The notes under the pieces were generated by a model. That model made no database searches. It was given only the letters and a program-made list of their open reading frames with translations, and had not been told where the DNA came from. The translations under genes and the position numbers were made by a program. This document shows, in pieces, positions 1-8,088 of a stretch of 40,480 nucleotides of DNA. The number at the start of each line of letters is the position of its first letter. Position 1 is the stretch's first letter. Source of the DNA: Actinomycetota bacterium (GTDB taxonomy: Bacteria; Actinomycetota; Actinomycetes; Mycobacteriales; HKI-0501); NCBI GenBank assembly GCA_030840805.1, contig JAVEDU010000063.1, positions 1-40,480 on the forward strand, written 5' to 3'.

Positions 1-2
1 GC

Positions 3-416
3 TGGCTCGGCGCGCTCCGCGACGCGGTGGCCGGCGACGCCGCCGCGGACCGGCCCTTCGCGGTGCTCGGTGACTACAACGTGGCCCCCACCGACGACGA
101 CGTGTGGGACCCCGCCGCCTTCGTCGCGTCCACGCATGTCACGCCTCCCGAGCGTGCCGCGCTGGCCGCGCTCCGCGACACCGGGCTGGCCGACGTCCTG
201 CCGCGCCCGCTGAAATACGACCGCCCGTACACCTACTGGGACTACCGGGCCGGGATGTTCCACAAGAACCTCGGAATGCGGATCGACCTGGTCTACGGCA
301 ACCCGGCGTTCGCCGACGCGGTGCGCGACGCGTACGTGGACCGCGAGGCCCGCAAGGGCAAGGGCGCATCGGACCACGCGCCGGTGGTCGTCGACCTGGA
401 CCTCCGCTCGCGATGA
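3..416 (+). CDS. xthA: Exodeoxyribonuclease III, C-terminal part (5' end outside window)
   Basis: The frame is open from the first bases, so the gene starts upstream of the window; about 137 C-terminal residues are visible. Family motifs are clear: GDYNVAPTDDDVWDP (catalytic Asp/Asn loop), YTYWDYRAGMFHKNLGMRID, and the terminal GASDHAPVVVDL holding the catalytic Asp-His pair of the endonuclease/exonuclease/phosphatase fold. By family, it cleaves abasic sites and degrades 3' ends during base excision repair in the cytoplasm. The first GTG inside the window (27) is not the true start, because conserved sequence precedes it. The TGA stop lies inside the palindrome that follows, so that element probably ends the transcript. 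Confidence 0.9.
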   Translation, partial: WLGALRDAVAGDAAADRPFAVLGDYNVAPTDDDVWDPAAFVASTHVTPPERAALAALRDTGLADVLPRPLKYDRPYTYWDYRAGMFHKNLGMRIDLVYGNPAFADAVRDAYVDREARKGKGASDHAPVVVDLDLRSR

Positions 417-471
417 TCATGGGGTTTTCGCCAGCCGCGCCCGCGTGTCGGGCCGAATGCCCCATGATCAT
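413..471. terminator. Palindrome with TGATCAT arms after xthA, probable terminator
   Basis: Two 12-base arms (413-424 and 460-471) are perfect inverted copies of ATGATCATGGGG, and partial pairing continues inward (TTTTCG against CGAATG). The loop is about 35 bases and can itself fold. The stop codon of the upstream gene sits in the left arm. It resembles the palindromes at 7882-7935 and 19561-19612, which also carry TGATCA-type ends. A terminator role is inferred from its position and symmetry. Confidence 0.6.
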
Positions 472-581
472 TCCGGGTGGAAGAGGTTTCCTTCGCCGAG
501 TTGTCGATCGGCGGGCCGGCCGTTCGACGCGTAGGTGAGAGCCCGGAACGAGCCGGCGCCCGCGAACGAGGAGACGCCACC

Positions 582-995
582 ATGCGCGTCATGATGGTCG
601 TCGAGGCGACCCCGGAGTCCGAGACCGGGACCATGCCCCACCCGGAGGTCTTCGAGGCGACGGGTCGGTACCACGAGGAGCTGGCCGCTGCCGGCGTGCT
701 GCTCGCGGGAGAGGGGCTCCACCCGAGCGCCACGGGTGCGCGGGTGCGGTACGACGGCGACCGGCGCACGGTCGTGGACGGGCCGTTCGCCGAGACGAAG
801 GAGCTGGTCGCCGGCTTCTGGCTGATCCAGGTCGGGTCCAGGGACGAGGCGATCGAGTGGGCGAAGCGCGTGCCGTCCCGGGCGGGTGAGATCGAGGTCC
901 GCCGGGTGTACGAGACCGCCGACGTCGGTGACGCCCTCTCCCCTGAGCTGGCCGCCCGCGAGGACGAGCTGCGCAACCAGCTCGCCGGCTCCTGA
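582..995 (+). CDS. YCII/DGPF-domain protein
   Basis: A 137-residue protein with the DGPF signature near residues 66-76 (VVDGPFAETKE), followed by GFWLIQV and a ferredoxin-like alpha/beta fold typical of YCII-related proteins. ATG 582 is chosen because GAGGAG lies about 10 bases upstream and the family normally begins with a short MRVMMVV-type strand. The biochemical function of these proteins is unknown. In Actinobacteria and Proteobacteria they are typically encoded next to ECF42 sigma factors, and here the next gene is a broken ECF42 gene. The YCII gene itself looks intact, so it has outlived its usual partner. Confidence 0.85.
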   Translation: MRVMMVVEATPESETGTMPHPEVFEATGRYHEELAAAGVLLAGEGLHPSATGARVRYDGDRRTVVDGPFAETKELVAGFWLIQVGSRDEAIEWAKRVPSRAGEIEVRRVYETADVGDALSPELAAREDELRNQLAGS

Positions 996-1038
996 CGGTG
1001 GTTGCCGGCACGCCGCCGTCGGTGTCCTGATCGGCGAC

Positions 1039-1565
1039 GTGCCGGCAGCCGACGCCCACCGCGCGATCGACGCCGTCTGGCAGATCGAGTCGGCGCGGGT
1101 GATCGCGGGGCTCGCCCGGGTGGTCCGGGACGTCGGGCTCGCCGAGGAACTCGCCCAGGACGCCCGGGTCGCCGCGCTGGAACAGTGGCCGGAGTCCGGC
1201 ATACCGCGCAACCCGGTTGCCTGGCTGTTGGCCACCGGCAAACGCCGGGCAATCGACCTGCGGCCCTCGCCCAGCTCACCTCCTCGGCCGTCGGGGAGCT
1301 GAACCGGGCGGTCGCCGTCTCGATGGCTCTCGGCCCGGCCACCGGCCTCGCGCTCGTGGACGCGCTGGCCGCCGAGCCCGCGCTGAAGGACTACCACCTC
1401 CTGCCGAGCGTCCGGGGCGACCTGCTCGCGAAGCTCGGCCGGGTGGCGGAGGCCCGGGTGGAGTTCGAGCGCGCGGCCTCGCTCATCCGGAACGAACGGG
1501 AGCGCACGCTGCTGCGGGACCGCGCCGCCGCCTGCGCACCCGGACAGGCACCGCCCTCGGGGTGA
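1039..1565 (+). pseudogene. ECF42-type RNA polymerase sigma factor, central part deleted
   Basis: The first frame, from about GTG 1039, reads the normal ECF42 N-terminus (AHRAIDAVWQIESARVIAGLARVVRDVG, then NPVAWLLATGKRRAIDL) and stops making family sense at about 1260. The family C-terminus resumes at once in another frame (ALAQLTSSAVGELNRAVAV, then the TPR-like tail LLPSVRGDLLAKLGR and EFERAASL) and ends at 1565. Full-length family members are about 400 residues, so roughly 230-270 central residues are missing, including the rest of region 2 and all of region 4, and the join is out of frame. The product cannot work as a sigma factor. The start codon is uncertain because no clear ribosome site is visible. 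Neighbour: the usually co-encoded YCII gene, 44 bases upstream. Confidence 0.82.
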
Positions 1566-1583
1566 CGCCCCTGGTCCGGATCT

Positions 1584-1710
1584 GCCCGGGAATGTCCGGC
1601 CGGCACCGCCGGTTACACCTGGTGCCGGTCCGATCCATGCCCCCGGGCCTCACCCTCCGCCGCTCCGAGCGGCCACCCGCCGAGAGGCGGCTGGCGGGCC
1701 GGCACCGAAC
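1584..1710. repeat. Direct repeat, copy 1 (period 168 bases)
   Basis: This about 127-base unit recurs at 1752-1879 with roughly nine substitutions and one added C near the end. The core GGTTACACCTGGTGCCGGTC is identical in both. In copy 1, CCGGCACC and GGTGCCGG flank that core as an inverted pair. The two copies fill most of the 406-base gap between the broken sigma factor gene and the small gene at 1972. No convincing protein is encoded here. Confidence 0.8.
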
Positions 1711-1751
1711 GTCGCGGCACTGTCCCCGGCGTCACGCGGTCACCCGCGGGC

Positions 1752-1879
1752 GCCCGGGAATGTGCCGCCGGTATCACCGGTTACACCTGGTGCCGGTCCG
1801 ATCCATGTCCCCGGGCCTCACCCTCCGCCGCCCAGAGCGGCCACCCGCCGAGAGGCGACTGGCGGGCCGGCACCCGAAC
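1752..1879. repeat. Direct repeat, copy 2 (period 168 bases)
   Basis: Second copy of the unit at 1584-1710, separated from it by a unique stretch of about 41 bases. It ends about 93 bases before the DUF7455 start, so it may carry promoter or operator elements for that gene, although no clear -35/-10 pair stands out. The inverted pair around the core is weaker than in copy 1 (CCGGTATCACC against GGTGCCGG). Confidence 0.8.
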
Positions 1880-1971
1880 GTTCGATCACCTCCCCCTGCG
1901 TCGCTCCGGGTCTTCCGGCGGGCGCGGAACGAGGTGCGCACAGAGCACCTCTACGCGAAAGGAATGCCCCG

Positions 1972-2208
1972 ATGAGCGCTACGGCTCTCGACTCCCAGGT
2001 CCGGAAGTTGGTCAAGGGCGACCGTTGCGACAGCTGCGGCGCGGAGGCCTTCGTCCAGGCGACCATGCCCAGCGGCTACGAGCTGTTGTTCTGTGGTCAC
2101 CACTTCACCAAGAACGAGGACGTTCTGACGGCCCAGGGCGCGACCGTCACCATCGACGAGCGTCACACCATCAACGCCAAGCCGAGCGTCTCCGCGAACA
2201 CGGACTGA
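1972..2208 (+). CDS. DUF7455 small zinc-ribbon-like protein
   Basis: A 78-residue protein. CDSCGAEAF (residues 19-27) and LLFCGHHF (near residues 39-46) give a CxxC...CxxH pattern that looks like a metal-binding ribbon, as in DUF7455 proteins of Actinobacteria, whose role is unknown. ATG 1972 is preceded by GAAAGGA about 9 bases upstream. Longer readings upstream run into the direct repeat and lack family similarity. The gene stands alone and is followed by a strong hairpin terminator. Function is not inferred. Confidence 0.82.
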   Translation: MSATALDSQVRKLVKGDRCDSCGAEAFVQATMPSGYELLFCGHHFTKNEDVLTAQGATVTIDERHTINAKPSVSANTD

Positions 2209-2222
2209 CCTCGACGGACCTG

Positions 2223-2263
2223 GCCGGAGCCCGGAGAACCCACAGGGTTCTCCGGGCTCCGGC
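2223..2263. terminator. Strong hairpin terminator between convergent genes
   Basis: A perfect stem of 19 base pairs (2223-2241 with 2245-2263) closes on a 3-base ACA loop. It lies between the 3' ends of the DUF7455 gene (+) and the hydroquinone-reductase-like gene (-), so it can serve both strands. There is no clear T-run, as is common for actinobacterial terminators. Confidence 0.85.
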
Positions 2264-2285
2264 ATGTTCCGGGTCCGTCGAAAGG

Positions 2286-3299
2286 TCAGCGGGACGCCCG
2301 CCGGTCGATCGACGGGACCGCCTCGGCGGCGTCCACCGGACCCGGCGGGGTGCCGTCGCCGAACGGCCGGCCGCCGAGCGCCTCGCGCCCGTGCTGGGTC
2401 AGCCAGCCGGACAGGTCCGGGCCGGCGGGAACGATCCCTGCCGGGTTGAGCTGGCGGTGCACGGCGTAGTAGTGGCGCTTGATGTGGTCGAAGTGCACGG
2501 TGTCCCCGAAGCCCGGGGTCTGGTAGAGGTCCCGCGCGTACGCCCACAGCGCCGGCATCTCGGTGATCTTGTTCCGATTGCACTTGAACTGGCCGTGATA
2601 GGCGGCGTCGAAGCGCACCAGCGTCATCCACAGCCGGACGTCGGCCTCGGTGATCGTCTCCCCGACGAGGTAGCGGCGATCGCTCAGCCGCTCCTCCAGG
2701 GCGTCGAGGCGGCCGAACAGCGCGTCCACCGCCTTCTCGTACTCGCCCTGCTCGGTCGCGAACCCGGCCGCGTACACGCCGTTGTTCACGTCCCGGAACA
2801 CCTCGGCGTCGACCTCGTCGATCTCGTCCCGCAGGCACTCGGGGTACAGGTCGGGGGCGCCCTCGCGGTGGAACGCCGTCCACTCGGTCGACAGGTCGAG
2901 GGTGATCTGCAGGTAGTCGTTGGTGACCAGCCGGCCGCTCGGGATGTCGACGATTGCGGGCACGCTCACCCCTCCGTCGTAGCCGGGCTTCCGCGCCTCA
3001 TAGGCCTCGGCGACATACCGGATGCCGAGCACGGGGTCCCGATCGGCCGGGTCGAGGGTGAACCGCCAGCTCCGCTCGTCCTGGATCGGGTCGGTGATCC
3101 CGAGCGAGATCGCGCCCTCCAGCCCGAGCAGCCGCCGCACGGTCACCGCGCGGCTCGCCCAGGGACAGGCCCGGTTGATCACGAGCCGGTAACGGCCGGC
3201 CTCGACGGGCCACTCGGACGAGCCCTCCGCGGTGATCCGGTCGGTGAACTGGCTCGGCGAACGCTCGAAGTTCTCGGTGTCGGGGACGTGCGCGCTCAT
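2286..3299 (-). CDS. Glutathionyl-hydroquinone reductase-like (Xi-class GST family) protein
   Basis: A 337-residue thioredoxin-fold/GST-like enzyme related to YqjG/ECM4. NRACPWASRAVTVRRL near residues 43-58 contains the catalytic Cys of the CPWA motif. RYLVGETITEADVRLWMTLVRFD is the conserved helical C-terminal region and TPGFGDTVHFDHIKRHYY is a family signature. By family, it reductively removes a thiol from thiolated hydroquinones; in Actinobacteria the thiol is probably mycothiol, which is inference. Two adjacent ATGs (3302 and 3299) follow GGAG; the second has better spacing and was chosen. Divergent from the sigma factor gene at 3490 and convergent with the DUF7455 gene across a hairpin. 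Confidence 0.85.
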   Translation of the reverse strand: MSAHVPDTENFERSPSQFTDRITAEGSSEWPVEAGRYRLVINRACPWASRAVTVRRLLGLEGAISLGITDPIQDERSWRFTLDPADRDPVLGIRYVAEAYEARKPGYDGGVSVPAIVDIPSGRLVTNDYLQITLDLSTEWTAFHREGAPDLYPECLRDEIDEVDAEVFRDVNNGVYAAGFATEQGEYEKAVDALFGRLDALEERLSDRRYLVGETITEADVRLWMTLVRFDAAYHGQFKCNRNKITEMPALWAYARDLYQTPGFGDTVHFDHIKRHYYAVHRQLNPAGIVPAGPDLSGWLTQHGREALGGRPFGDGTPPGPVDAAEAVPSIDRRASR

Positions 3300-3476
3300 C
3301 ATCGCTCCGATTCGTCGTCGGCCGGGGTCCAGGTACGAGGAAACACGGTCGTTGCACCGTCGAACCATCCGGGGGGCTCGGACGTGATGGCGGTGGCCTC
3401 CGGCTCGCTGCCGCTGGACGACCATCAGGGCTGTACAGCTCGGAGGAGATCCCCTCGTGTCCGGCGGTCCCGGGCG

Positions 3477-3490
3477 TAGCATCCGCGGCG
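3477..3490 (+). promoter_or_regulatory. -10 box of a probable leaderless promoter for the ECF sigma gene
   Basis: TAGCAT (3477-3482) ends 7 bases before GTG 3490, the same geometry as at 16337, 18540, 20917 and 32912. No convincing -35 box is visible. If it is real, the transcript would begin at or next to the start codon. Confidence 0.45.
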
Positions 3491-4449
3491 TGACCCTCCC
3501 CGCCACCGAGGTCCGCCCCGAGGACCTGGAACTCCACCGTCGCGAGCTGACCGGCTACTGCTACCGCATGCTCGGTTCGGCCTTCGAGGCCGACGATGCC
3601 GTGCAGGAGACGATGGTCCGGGCGTGGCGCGCCGGCGACGACTTCGAGGGCCGCTCGTCGCTGCGGTCCTGGCTGTACCGGATCGCCACCAACGTCTGCC
3701 TCGACATGCTCCGCGGCACCCAGCGCCGGGCCCGGCCGATGGATCTCGGGCCGGCCGGTTCGGCGGACTCCTTCCAGGGGCTGACCCGCGCCGAGCACGC
3801 CTGGGTGACGCCCGTCGCGGACGGCCGGGTCCTCGACGGGCAGGACGACCCGGCCGAGGTGGCGGCGTCGCGGGACTCGGTCCGCCTCGCCTTCGTCGCG
3901 GCGCTCCAGCACCTGCCGGCGCGGCAGCGCGCGGTCCTGATCCTGCGCGAGGTGCTGCGCTGGCGGGCGACCGAGGTCGCCGAACTGCTCGGCACCACCG
4001 TCGCGTCCGTCAACAGCGCGCTACAGCGCGCCCGCACGACCCTCGCCGCCCGCGACCTCTCCCGGTCCGACCCGCTCGACGCCGCCCAGCGGGCGCTGCT
4101 CGCCGCCTACGTGGACGCCTTCGAGCGGTACGACGTGTCCCGGCTCGTCACGCTCCTGCACGAGGACGTGGTCATGTCGATGCCGCCGTACGACTTCTGG
4201 CTGCAGGGTCCCGGCCAGGTCGCCGACTGGCTCCTCGGCACGGGCAGCGGCTGCCGGGGCTCGCGGCTGGTCGCGACCGCGGCCAACGGCTGCGCCGCGT
4301 TCGGCTCGTACCGCGTCGATCCCGCCGGTGGCCACGTACCGTGGGCGCTGCAGGTTCTGGAGGTCTCCGGCGGCAGGATCACCGGGTACCACCATTTCCT
4401 CGACACCGAGCGGCTGTTCCCGGCCTTCGGCCTCCCCTCCCGTCTCTAG
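3490..4449 (+). CDS. ECF RNA polymerase sigma factor with SnoaL-like C-terminal domain
   Basis: About 319 residues resembling the SigG-type ECF group. Region 2 runs from [20 protein letters not shown] to [19 protein letters not shown], and region 4 is [26 protein letters not shown] plus [12 protein letters not shown]-terminal NTF2/SnoaL-like domain follows ([22 protein letters not shown], then [10 protein letters not shown]), as in sigma factors that act without a classical anti-sigma factor. By family it redirects RNA polymerase to stress promoters; its signal is unknown. GTG 3490 is preferred for the leaderless -10 spacing; GTG 3457 has a good GGAGGAG and would add 11 residues. Its last 4 bases overlap the convergent MoaD/ThiS gene (shared CTAG). 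Confidence 0.85.
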   Translation: MTLPATEVRPEDLELHRRELTGYCYRMLGSAFEADDAVQETMVRAWRAGDDFEGRSSLRSWLYRIATNVCLDMLRGTQRRARPMDLGPAGSADSFQGLTRAEHAWVTPVADGRVLDGQDDPAEVAASRDSVRLAFVAALQHLPARQRAVLILREVLRWRATEVAELLGTTVASVNSALQRARTTLAARDLSRSDPLDAAQRALLAAYVDAFERYDVSRLVTLLHEDVVMSMPPYDFWLQGPGQVADWLLGTGSGCRGSRLVATAANGCAAFGSYRVDPAGGHVPWALQVLEVSGGRITGYHHFLDTERLFPAFGLPSRL

Positions 4450-4742
4450 CCGCCGGCCATCGCGCCGATGATCAGGTACGGCTCGGTCCCGGCCACGACC
4501 GCGTCGGGCAGCGGGTCGTCGGGCGAGGAGTGGGACAGGTCCTCCCCCGACGCGTAGAACCGCACGAACGAGCGGCGCTGCTGGGTGACCTGGTCGCGGG
4601 TCGTCCCCCGCAGCGCCGGGTAGGCCGCCTCCAGCGCGTCGAGCACCGTGCGCTGGGTGACCGTCCCGTCCACGTCCAGCGCGACCTCGCCGTGGACGCG
4701 CGCGAGCGCCCGGAGATGGGCCGGCAGCACGACGCGGATCAC
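4446..4742 (-). CDS. MoaD/ThiS-family ubiquitin-like protein
   Basis: A 98-residue beta-grasp protein ending in Gly-Gly (IIGAMAGG), the tail that is adenylated or thiocarboxylated in MoaD, ThiS and related sulfur carriers. [14 protein letters not shown] starts the first strand and [19 protein letters not shown] matches the helix region. GTG 4742 overlaps the stop of the beta-propeller gene by 4 bases (GTGA), so the two are translationally coupled. Pairing with a BNR-repeat protein recurs in Actinobacteria as far as I recall, but its purpose is unknown to me. No MoeB/ThiF-type activating enzyme is encoded nearby. Confidence 0.82.
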   Translation of the reverse strand: MIRVVLPAHLRALARVHGEVALDVDGTVTQRTVLDALEAAYPALRGTTRDQVTQQRRSFVRFYASGEDLSHSSPDDPLPDAVVAGTEPYLIIGAMAGG

Positions 4743-5851
4743 GGCAGCGTCTGGACTTCCACGGAGAGCACCGCGGGGAGGTCCCGGACGATCGGTGCCC
4801 AGCTGTCCCCGGAGTCGGCCGACGCGTACACCTGCCCGCCGGTCGTCCCGAAGTACAGGCCGCACTCGTCCAGCGAGTCGACGGCGAACGCGTCGCGCAG
4901 CACGTTGACGTAGCAGTGCTCCTGCGGCAGTCCGGTGGTCAGCGGCTCCCACTCGTTGCCACCGGTCCGGCTGCGGTACACGCGGAGCTTGCCGTCCACC
5001 GGGACGTGCAGGTAGTCGCTCGTGATCGGGACGACGTAGATCGTGTCGGGCTCGTGCGCGTGGACCGCGATCGGGAACCCGAAGTCGGTCGGCAGGTTGC
5101 CGCTGATCTCGGTCCACGACTCGGCGCCGTCGTCGCTGCGCATGACGTCCCAGTGCTTCTGCATGAAGATCGTGTCCGGCCGGGACGGGTGCATCGTGAG
5201 GTTGTGGACGCAGTGGCCGACCTCCGCGCCCGTGTCGGGGATGCCCTCGGACCTCAGGCCGCGGTTCACCGGCCGCCAGGTCTTGCCGGCGTCGTCGGTA
5301 CGGAACACACCGGCGGCCGAGATGGCGACCGTGATCCTCGCGGGGTCCGTGGGATGCAGCAGGATCGTGTGCAGGCACAGGCCGCCCGCGCCCGGCTGCC
5401 ACGCCGAGCCCTGCTGTTGACGCAGGCCGGACAGCTCCTGCCAGGTCTGCCCGCCGTCGCCGGAGCGGAACAGCCCGGCGTCCTCCACCCCCGCGTACAC
5501 CGTGTCGGGGTCGGTGAGCGACGGCTCCAGGTGCCACACCCGGGTGAACTCCCACGGCCGGGGCGTGCCGTCGTAGTGCTGGTGGGTGCCGGGGTCGCCC
5601 TCGTACTCGAACCGGTTCCCGACCGCCTCCCAGGACTTGCCGCCGTCGTCGGAACGCTGGATCAGCTGCCCGAACCAGCCGCCGGACTGCGAGGCGTACA
5701 GCCGGTCCGGATCGACCGGCGAACCCTTCAGGTGGTACATCTCCCAGCCCGCGAAGAGCGGGCCCTCGATGTCCCACCGCTCGCGCGCCTCGTCGGAGGT
5801 GAGGACGAAGGCGCCCTTCTTCGTGCCGACCAGTACCCGTACTCCGCTCAT
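4739..5851 (-). CDS. WD40/YVTN/BNR-repeat (sialidase-like) beta-propeller protein
   Basis: A 370-residue protein with at least six Asp-box turns: [40 protein letters not shown] and SADSGDSW, spaced as in a beta-propeller. No signal peptide is seen, so it is probably cytoplasmic. ATG 5851 follows AGGAG at about 6 bases and gives the compact start [15 protein letters not shown]. Genome databases often call such proteins exo-alpha-sialidase or glycosyl hydrolase, but I see no catalytic residues supporting that. It is co-translated with the MoaD/ThiS gene. The operon runs opposite to the sigma factor gene. Confidence 0.8.
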   Translation of the reverse strand: MSGVRVLVGTKKGAFVLTSDEARERWDIEGPLFAGWEMYHLKGSPVDPDRLYASQSGGWFGQLIQRSDDGGKSWEAVGNRFEYEGDPGTHQHYDGTPRPWEFTRVWHLEPSLTDPDTVYAGVEDAGLFRSGDGGQTWQELSGLRQQQGSAWQPGAGGLCLHTILLHPTDPARITVAISAAGVFRTDDAGKTWRPVNRGLRSEGIPDTGAEVGHCVHNLTMHPSRPDTIFMQKHWDVMRSDDGAESWTEISGNLPTDFGFPIAVHAHEPDTIYVVPITSDYLHVPVDGKLRVYRSRTGGNEWEPLTTGLPQEHCYVNVLRDAFAVDSLDECGLYFGTTGGQVYASADSGDSWAPIVRDLPAVLSVEVQTLP

Positions 5852-5926
5852 CCCGGACTCCTGTCCACCGCGTCTCGTCGATCCTGGCAGGGAGAGGACG
5901 TCCGTGGGCACGGAAACTCATCGGTC

Positions 5927-6295
5927 TCAGAAGGCGCGACCCACCGCGTAGCCCAGCGCGGCCGCCCCGAACCCGGCGGTGAGGCTCGCGACGACGTTGA
6001 GGAGGGCCAGCAGGCGGGCGCCGCCGGACGCCAGCCGGACCGTCTCGTACCCGAAGCTGCTGTAGGTGGTCAGCGCCCCGCAGAACCCGGTGCCGAGCGC
6101 GGCGACCAGCCAGGGCGGCACGTCGTGGTGGGTCGCCGTTCCCACGAGCACGCCGAGAACGAGCGACCCGCCGACGTTGACCGCGAACGTGCCCCACGGG
6201 AACACCGTGTCGTGGCGCGCCTGGACGGCACGGTCGGTGAGGTAGCGGGCCGGCGCGCCGAGCGCGGCTCCGAGGCAGACGAAGAGCAGGGTCAC
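5927..6295 (-). CDS. crcB: Fluoride channel CrcB/Fluc, subunit 1
   Basis: A 122-residue protein with four hydrophobic segments. CrcB motifs: [28 protein letters not shown] (pore Asn) and [17 protein letters not shown] (membrane break with conserved TTYSSF). By family, Fluc proteins export fluoride as dimers in opposite orientations in the inner membrane. A second, divergent CrcB is encoded in the same operon, which fits a heterodimer. GTG 6295 overlaps the DUF190 stop by 4 bases. It is the last gene of the four-gene operon. Confidence 0.9.
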   Translation of the reverse strand: MTLLFVCLGAALGAPARYLTDRAVQARHDTVFPWGTFAVNVGGSLVLGVLVGTATHHDVPPWLVAALGTGFCGALTTYSSFGYETVRLASGGARLLALLNVVASLTAGFGAAALGYAVGRAF

Positions 6296-6636
6296 CGCGG
6301 ACCACGCCGTCCGGCGTACCGGTGGACGTGCACGTCGTCGAGCAGCACGAGGCCCTCGACCCCCAGCTCGTCCAGCTGCGGCAGGAACGCGTCGATCCTC
6401 TCGGCCGTGTCGACGATGACGACCGAGACGGGCAGGTCCTCGGAGAGGCTGAGGATGCGCGTCGTGTGGATGTGGTTCGAGGCGCCGTACCCCTCGATGC
6501 CGCGGAAGACGCTCGCGCCGGCCAGCCCGGCGCGGTGCGCCCGGTGCACGATCTCGGTGTAGAGCGGCCTGTGGTGCCAGCTGTCGTCCTCGTCCAGGAT
6601 CACGGTCAGCCGCCGAGCGGGGCCGGAGTCGGTCAT
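6292..6636 (-). CDS. DUF190 (PII-like) protein in the fluoride operon
   Basis: A 114-residue protein of the DUF190 family, which has a ferredoxin-like PII fold. Typical motifs: [43 protein letters not shown] and [21 protein letters not shown]190 genes are often found between or beside crcB genes, so a regulatory or sensory role for the channel is likely but unproven. The start overlaps the upstream crcB stop (ATGA) and its stop overlaps the downstream crcB start (GTGA). A T-loop ligand cannot be deduced here. Confidence 0.88.
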   Translation of the reverse strand: MTDSGPARRLTVILDEDDSWHHRPLYTEIVHRAHRAGLAGASVFRGIEGYGASNHIHTTRILSLSEDLPVSVVIVDTAERIDAFLPQLDELGVEGLVLLDDVHVHRYAGRRGPR

Positions 6637-7184
6637 CGGTCGCCTCCGCCGGTCCGGTGGAGCGCGATCGCGCGGGTCAGGCCCGCGCCGAGCTGTACCG
6701 CCACGAGCGCCGCGATCGCGGTACCGAGGAGGTAGCCCAGCGCGAGTCCGGGCCGACCGGCGGTCAGGAGCTCCTGGGTCTCGACGGTGACACCGGAGAA
6801 CGTCGTGTACCCGCCGAGCACCCCCACGCCGAGGAAGGGGCGGATCAGCGGATGCGCCGCCCACACCTCGGCGATCAGCACCATCAGCACGCCGATCACC
6901 AGGCAGCCCGTCGTGTTGATCAGGAGCGTCGCGACCGGAAGCCCGCCGTGCGGGGAGGGGAGCGCGACACCCACGCCGTACCGCGCGGACGCACCGAGCA
7001 CGCCACCCGCGGAGACCACGGCGAGCACCCGCGCGGATCCGTGGCGCGCCGCGGTCCGCCCGGCGCCGTCCGCGCGTGCGGTCACGGGGTCCGGTGAGGT
7101 GCCGACGTGCTCCAACGGTCCCCCTCGCCACCGGTCCCCGGCGCGCCACGGCGCCGTCAGGGGCATCGTAGCGACGCGGCTCAC
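6633..7184 (-). CDS. crcB: Fluoride channel CrcB/Fluc, subunit 2, with N-terminal extension
   Basis: CrcB core motifs are [33 protein letters not shown] and [17 protein letters not shown], with four membrane segments and a C-terminal [12 protein letters not shown]. About 50 hydrophilic residues precede the first membrane segment, which is long for the family. GTG 7184 was taken because it overlaps the LuxR-ANTAR stop by 4 bases and AAGGAG lies 12 bases upstream. ATG 7166 or TTG 7115 (next to GAGGGGG) are alternatives that shorten the tail. It probably pairs with the second CrcB in the same operon. Confidence 0.86.
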   Translation of the reverse strand: MSRVATMPLTAPWRAGDRWRGGPLEHVGTSPDPVTARADGAGRTAARHGSARVLAVVSAGGVLGASARYGVGVALPSPHGGLPVATLLINTTGCLVIGVLMVLIAEVWAAHPLIRPFLGVGVLGGYTTFSGVTVETQELLTAGRPGLALGYLLGTAIAALVAVQLGAGLTRAIALHRTGGGDR

Positions 7185-7771
7185 CCGTCCCGCGGCTCCT
7201 TGCCGTCCGGCGGAGGCGCGGACAGGGTCAGCTCGGCCCGGACGGCCGCGGCGATGTCGGGGCGGGGGCGATGTCCGTCCTGGGCCGCCGCGTCGAGCAG
7301 TGACTGCGCGACCTCACGGACCTTGGTGTCGGTGTGCTGCGAGATCCGCACCAGACGGGCCCACACCTCGTCCGGGTCCCAGCCGCCCAGCGCGACGAGC
7401 GCACCCTTCGCCTGCTCGATCGAGGCGCGGGACGCCCTCGCGCGCCGGAGCCCCTCGGCCTCCGCGCGCAGTGCCTCCAGTGCGCGTTCCGCGGCGGTCC
7501 GGGTGCCGCCCTGGCGGGGCTCGGGTCCGCGGGCGTTCCGGGTCGGGACCAGCCGGGTCGGCTCGACCCGTGAGGCGATGTCGAGCTTGCGGTACGTGCG
7601 CCGCAGGTGGAAGGCGACGGTGTGCGGCGAGAGGAACATCCGGTCTCCGAGCTCGCGGTTCGTCAGTCCGCGCGCTACCAGTTCGGCGACCTCGCGCTCC
7701 GTCTCGGTGAGGCTCGCCCAGCCGGAGGCGGGACGCGGCGGACAGGAGAGGCGGGTCCGCGGCACGCTCAC
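7181..7771 (-). CDS. LuxR-type HTH plus ANTAR domain regulator
   Basis: About 196 residues with two nucleic-acid-binding modules. Residues 20-75 form a LuxR HTH ([20 protein letters not shown], then [20 protein letters not shown]) like the C-terminus of large LAL regulators. Residues 95-165 match the RNA-binding ANTAR domain ([18 protein letters not shown], then [16 protein letters not shown]). ANTAR proteins usually prevent transcription termination by binding paired hairpins. The usual GAF or receiver sensor is absent. The start is weak: GTG 7771 lacks a ribosome site and the same frame stays open upstream to a stop at 7888-7886, so the gene may be a shortened remnant of a longer regulator. 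It heads the fluoride operon with GTGA coupling. Confidence 0.75.
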   Translation of the reverse strand: MSVPRTRLSCPPRPASGWASLTETEREVAELVARGLTNRELGDRMFLSPHTVAFHLRRTYRKLDIASRVEPTRLVPTRNARGPEPRQGGTRTAAERALEALRAEAEGLRRARASRASIEQAKGALVALGGWDPDEVWARLVRISQHTDTKVREVAQSLLDAAAQDGHRPRPDIAAAVRAELTLSAPPPDGKEPRDG

Positions 7772-8088
7772 CGTGCACGTCGTGCCGTCCGCGGGGGCGG
7801 CGGCACGATCGCCGAGCGGGTCCTCGCGGCCACGTCGGCCACGCGGGGCGGCCCCGGCGGTCCGCCGGCTCGTCTCTCCCCGTGGTCACCACCGCTTTCC
7901 GGGCGCTGTGGCGCCGAAAACGCGGTGGTGATCACGAGATGGGGAGCAGCAGGTCCGTCAGCGGCCGGTTCACAGCGAACTCCCGGGCTGTTCCCCGGAT
8001 GCTCCCAGCTTCGCCGTCGATGCTTCTCGCACCATCAGATACGCCCGAGGGACGTAGCCGTGCCACACACCAGACCGACGAGCTCACC
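7772..8088. other. 317-base region between divergent operons
   Basis: The region separates the fluoride operon (-) from the ferric-reductase operon (+). It contains the imperfect palindrome at 7882-7935 and otherwise no gene I can support. The minus frame of the LuxR-ANTAR gene stays open to about 7885 without another start. No match to the fluoride riboswitch consensus was recognised. Confidence 0.5.
7882..7935. repeat. Imperfect palindrome with GTGATCACCACCGC arms
   Basis: The arms 7882-7895 and 7922-7935 pair with one mismatch, and pairing continues inward (TTTC with GAAA, CGGGCGC with GCGCCG) with small bulges. The arm is the same motif as in the perfect palindrome at 19561-19612. It is followed at once by a non-coding leader, so it is probably a dispersed intergenic element or terminator. 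Confidence 0.65.

Noticed and set aside
1762-1971. Longer N-terminus for the DUF7455 protein
   Set aside because: The extra residues are encoded by the direct repeat and lack similarity to the family; ATG 1972 has a good ribosome site.
4739-5851. Annotation as an active sialidase
   Set aside because: Only Asp-box repeats are seen; the Arg triad and catalytic Tyr/Glu of sialidases were not identified and there is no signal peptide.
7772-7890. Possible fluoride riboswitch upstream of the crcB operon
   Set aside because: A GGCGAT-like string is present near the expected side, but the rest of the consensus and pseudoknot partners were not recognised. A covariance search would be decisive.
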